Shown here in pieces: positions 5,926-6,984 of a stretch of DNA of 6,984 nucleotides (its first letter is position 1; each line of letters begins with the position of its first letter). Both the position numbers and the translations under genes were made by a program. Origin of the DNA: Bacillota bacterium (GTDB taxonomy: Bacteria > Bacillota > Clostridia > Peptostreptococcales > Anaerovoracaceae); NCBI GenBank assembly GCA_017543805.1, contig JAFYFK010000110.1, positions 1 to 6,984 on the forward strand, in the 5' to 3' direction. Below the pieces are notes generated by a model. It made no database searches. It was given only the letters and a program-made list of their open reading frames with translations, and was not told the origin of the DNA.

Positions 5926-6711
5926 TCATTTTTTAAACTCTCTGACCCACTCCGTAAGCTCTTTCACCATCTTTTCGGTAGAGTTGTCGGACTCGACCGG
6001 AGTTATGGTTATCCATCCTTCGGCGTTGTATTTTACGTCGCCGTCGATGTGGGCCAGGGTCTCCATGGGGAAGACCTCGGCGCTTATTCCGTAGACGAAG
6101 CGGCTCTCGGTGCCCTCCTGGAGCGTGTACAGCTCCCTGTAGCGGCGCCCGCGCACCTTGGTCACCTTTATGCCCTTCACCTCCTCAGCGGGAAGATCCG
6201 GGCAGTTGACGTTGAGGACTATGCTCACCGGCTGGCGGTGCCTGCACTTTGTGACCAGCGCCGGTATGAGCGGGCGGATGGAGTCAAAATGCGCGCCGCG
6301 GCTGACATTTACGGAAAAAGCGAGCGAACGGATGCCGAGAAGGCTACCCTCGACCGCCGCGGATACCGTGCCGGAATAATGGGTGTCTATCCCCAGGTTT
6401 GCCCCAAGATTTATCCCGGAGCAGACCATGTCGACGCTGATCCCGCGCTGGCGCAGCATGGCTACGCCGATCTTGGTGCAGTCGGCAGGCGTTCCGCTGC
6501 AGGTGTAAGCCTCTTTTACACGCACAAAATCGCCGGCATCGATGCGCTCCACGGTGAGCGTATCCCTGTAGGACATGCTGTGGCTGGCGGCAGAGCGTTC
6601 GCTGTCCGGAACCACCACAAAAAGCTCCGCGTCCTCTATGGACGCGAGAGCATTTGCGAGTTCGTACAGTCCTTCAGTTATGCCGTCATCATTGACGATC
6701 AGTATATTCAT
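5926..6711 (-). CDS. surE: SurE 5'/3'-nucleotidase (survival protein E)
   Basis: A 261-residue metal-dependent phosphatase that removes phosphate from nucleoside 5'- and 3'-monophosphates, and in some members exopolyphosphate. Metal ligands are visible: NDDG at 7-10 (D8 and D9), S40 in the ERSAASHS segment at 38-45, and N101 in SGINLGANLG at 98-107. HYSGTVSAAVEG at 111-122 and GTPADC at 73-78 are also typical of the family. LNVNCPD at 166-172 and the closing EGWITITPV at 231-239 match the conserved C-terminal half. The start is fixed by the N-terminal MNILIVNDDG, where the family almost always begins. It lies 3 nt after the stop of the preceding gene with no good Shine-Dalgarno site, so it is probably translated by coupling within an operon. 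A terminator-like hairpin follows. Length matches the usual 250-265 residues and no key residue is missing. The protein is expected in the cytoplasm. Confidence 0.95.
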   Translation of the reverse strand: MNILIVNDDGITEGLYELANALASIEDAELFVVVPDSERSAASHSMSYRDTLTVERIDAGDFVRVKEAYTCSGTPADCTKIGVAMLRQRGISVDMVCSGINLGANLGIDTHYSGTVSAAVEGSLLGIRSLAFSVNVSRGAHFDSIRPLIPALVTKCRHRQPVSIVLNVNCPDLPAEEVKGIKVTKVRGRRYRELYTLQEGTESRFVYGISAEVFPMETLAHIDGDVKYNAEGWITITPVESDNSTEKMVKELTEWVREFKK

Positions 6712-6714
6712 AAA

Positions 6715-6984
6715 TTAAATTATATTCTTCTCATATTCAGCGTAAAGTTCGCTGAGCTTTTCCATTCCGTCGCGGAGCAGAAGCTGAAGCGCGGACGCGG
6801 TCTCGTAATCGCCGGAATTGAGCGCGCGGCGGAGCCTTGTGGCGACGCAGTAGCTGTCGGCGTCGTCCTTGAACATCTCAGCCCTGAGCCTTTCTATGCG
6901 CTTCCACCTTGCCTCGTCCAGAGCGTTGCCCTCCAGGCCGTGCAGCGGTTTAAGCTTTCTGGCGTCGTCCCTGTAGCCCGGGAC
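6715..6984 (-). CDS. C-terminal end of an unrecognised helical protein (5' end outside the window)
   Basis: Reading the minus strand from the window edge, one frame stays open for 89 codons and ends in TAA 3 nt before the surE ATG. The tail is strongly helical and charged: DEARWKRIERLRAEMF, then SYCVATRLRRALNSGDYETA, then LQLLLRDGMEKLSELYAEYE, ending NII. This looks like two or three amphipathic helices, possibly a coiled coil. I do not recognise the family; the fragment faintly recalls UVR-type helical pairs, but that is only a visual impression. No start codon with a ribosome site is visible, so the gene enters from beyond nt 6984. The 3-nt spacing says it is co-transcribed with surE. Confidence 0.75.
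   Translation of the reverse strand, partial: VPGYRDDARKLKPLHGLEGNALDEARWKRIERLRAEMFKDDADSYCVATRLRRALNSGDYETASALQLLLRDGMEKLSELYAEYEKNII

Noticed and set aside
1060..6984. A defence, toxin-antitoxin or mobile-element system
   Set aside because: No nuclease, transposase, integrase, toxin pair or flanking repeats are visible; the identified genes are ordinary metabolic, membrane and repair-type families.

Overview
The window looks like a chromosomal stretch from a moderately GC-rich Clostridia-type Firmicute, perhaps a gut member of the Oscillospiraceae or a related order. This rests on the CopA with a C-terminal metal-binding domain, the purine-rich Shine-Dalgarno sites, the tight operons and the protein styles. 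No 16S rRNA or other phylogenetic marker is present, so the assignment is an inference. I see no tRNA, rRNA, CRISPR array, insertion sequence or phage gene.

Layout. (1) Nt 1-1059, + strand: the 3' part of a Cu(I)-exporting P-type ATPase (CopA) whose C-terminus is fused to a CopZ-like heavy-metal-associated (HMA) domain. A GGAGG site 8 nt upstream of an in-frame ATG lies exactly at the domain boundary, so the mRNA may also give a free copper chaperone. (2) Nt 1060-5719, - strand: four tightly packed genes. In transcription order they are a PLP-dependent aminotransferase, a YihY/BrkB-family membrane protein, a 583-aa protein I do not recognise, and a radical SAM protein of the spore-photoproduct-lyase-like class. 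Gaps are 9 nt, a 4-nt ATGA overlap, and 8 nt. One near-consensus sigma-A promoter (TTGACA, 17 nt, TAGAAT) precedes the aminotransferase and probably drives all four. (3) Nt 5720-5925: a 206-nt intergenic region holding that promoter, an A/T-rich inverted repeat and a probable terminator for the upstream unit. (4) Nt 5926-6984, - strand: surE (5'/3'-nucleotidase), preceded 3 nt upstream by the C-terminal end of an unrecognised helical protein that runs off the window.

The copA gene and the four-gene unit converge with their stop codons directly abutting (TAG|CTA) and no visible terminator between them. Each transcript probably runs antisense into the other. The four genes share no obvious pathway, so the unit reads as a housekeeping or accessory cluster, not a known system. 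The two most interesting points are the possible dual CopA/CopZ output and the perfect bacterial beta-clamp-binding pentapeptide (QLSLF) at the very C-terminus of the radical SAM protein.
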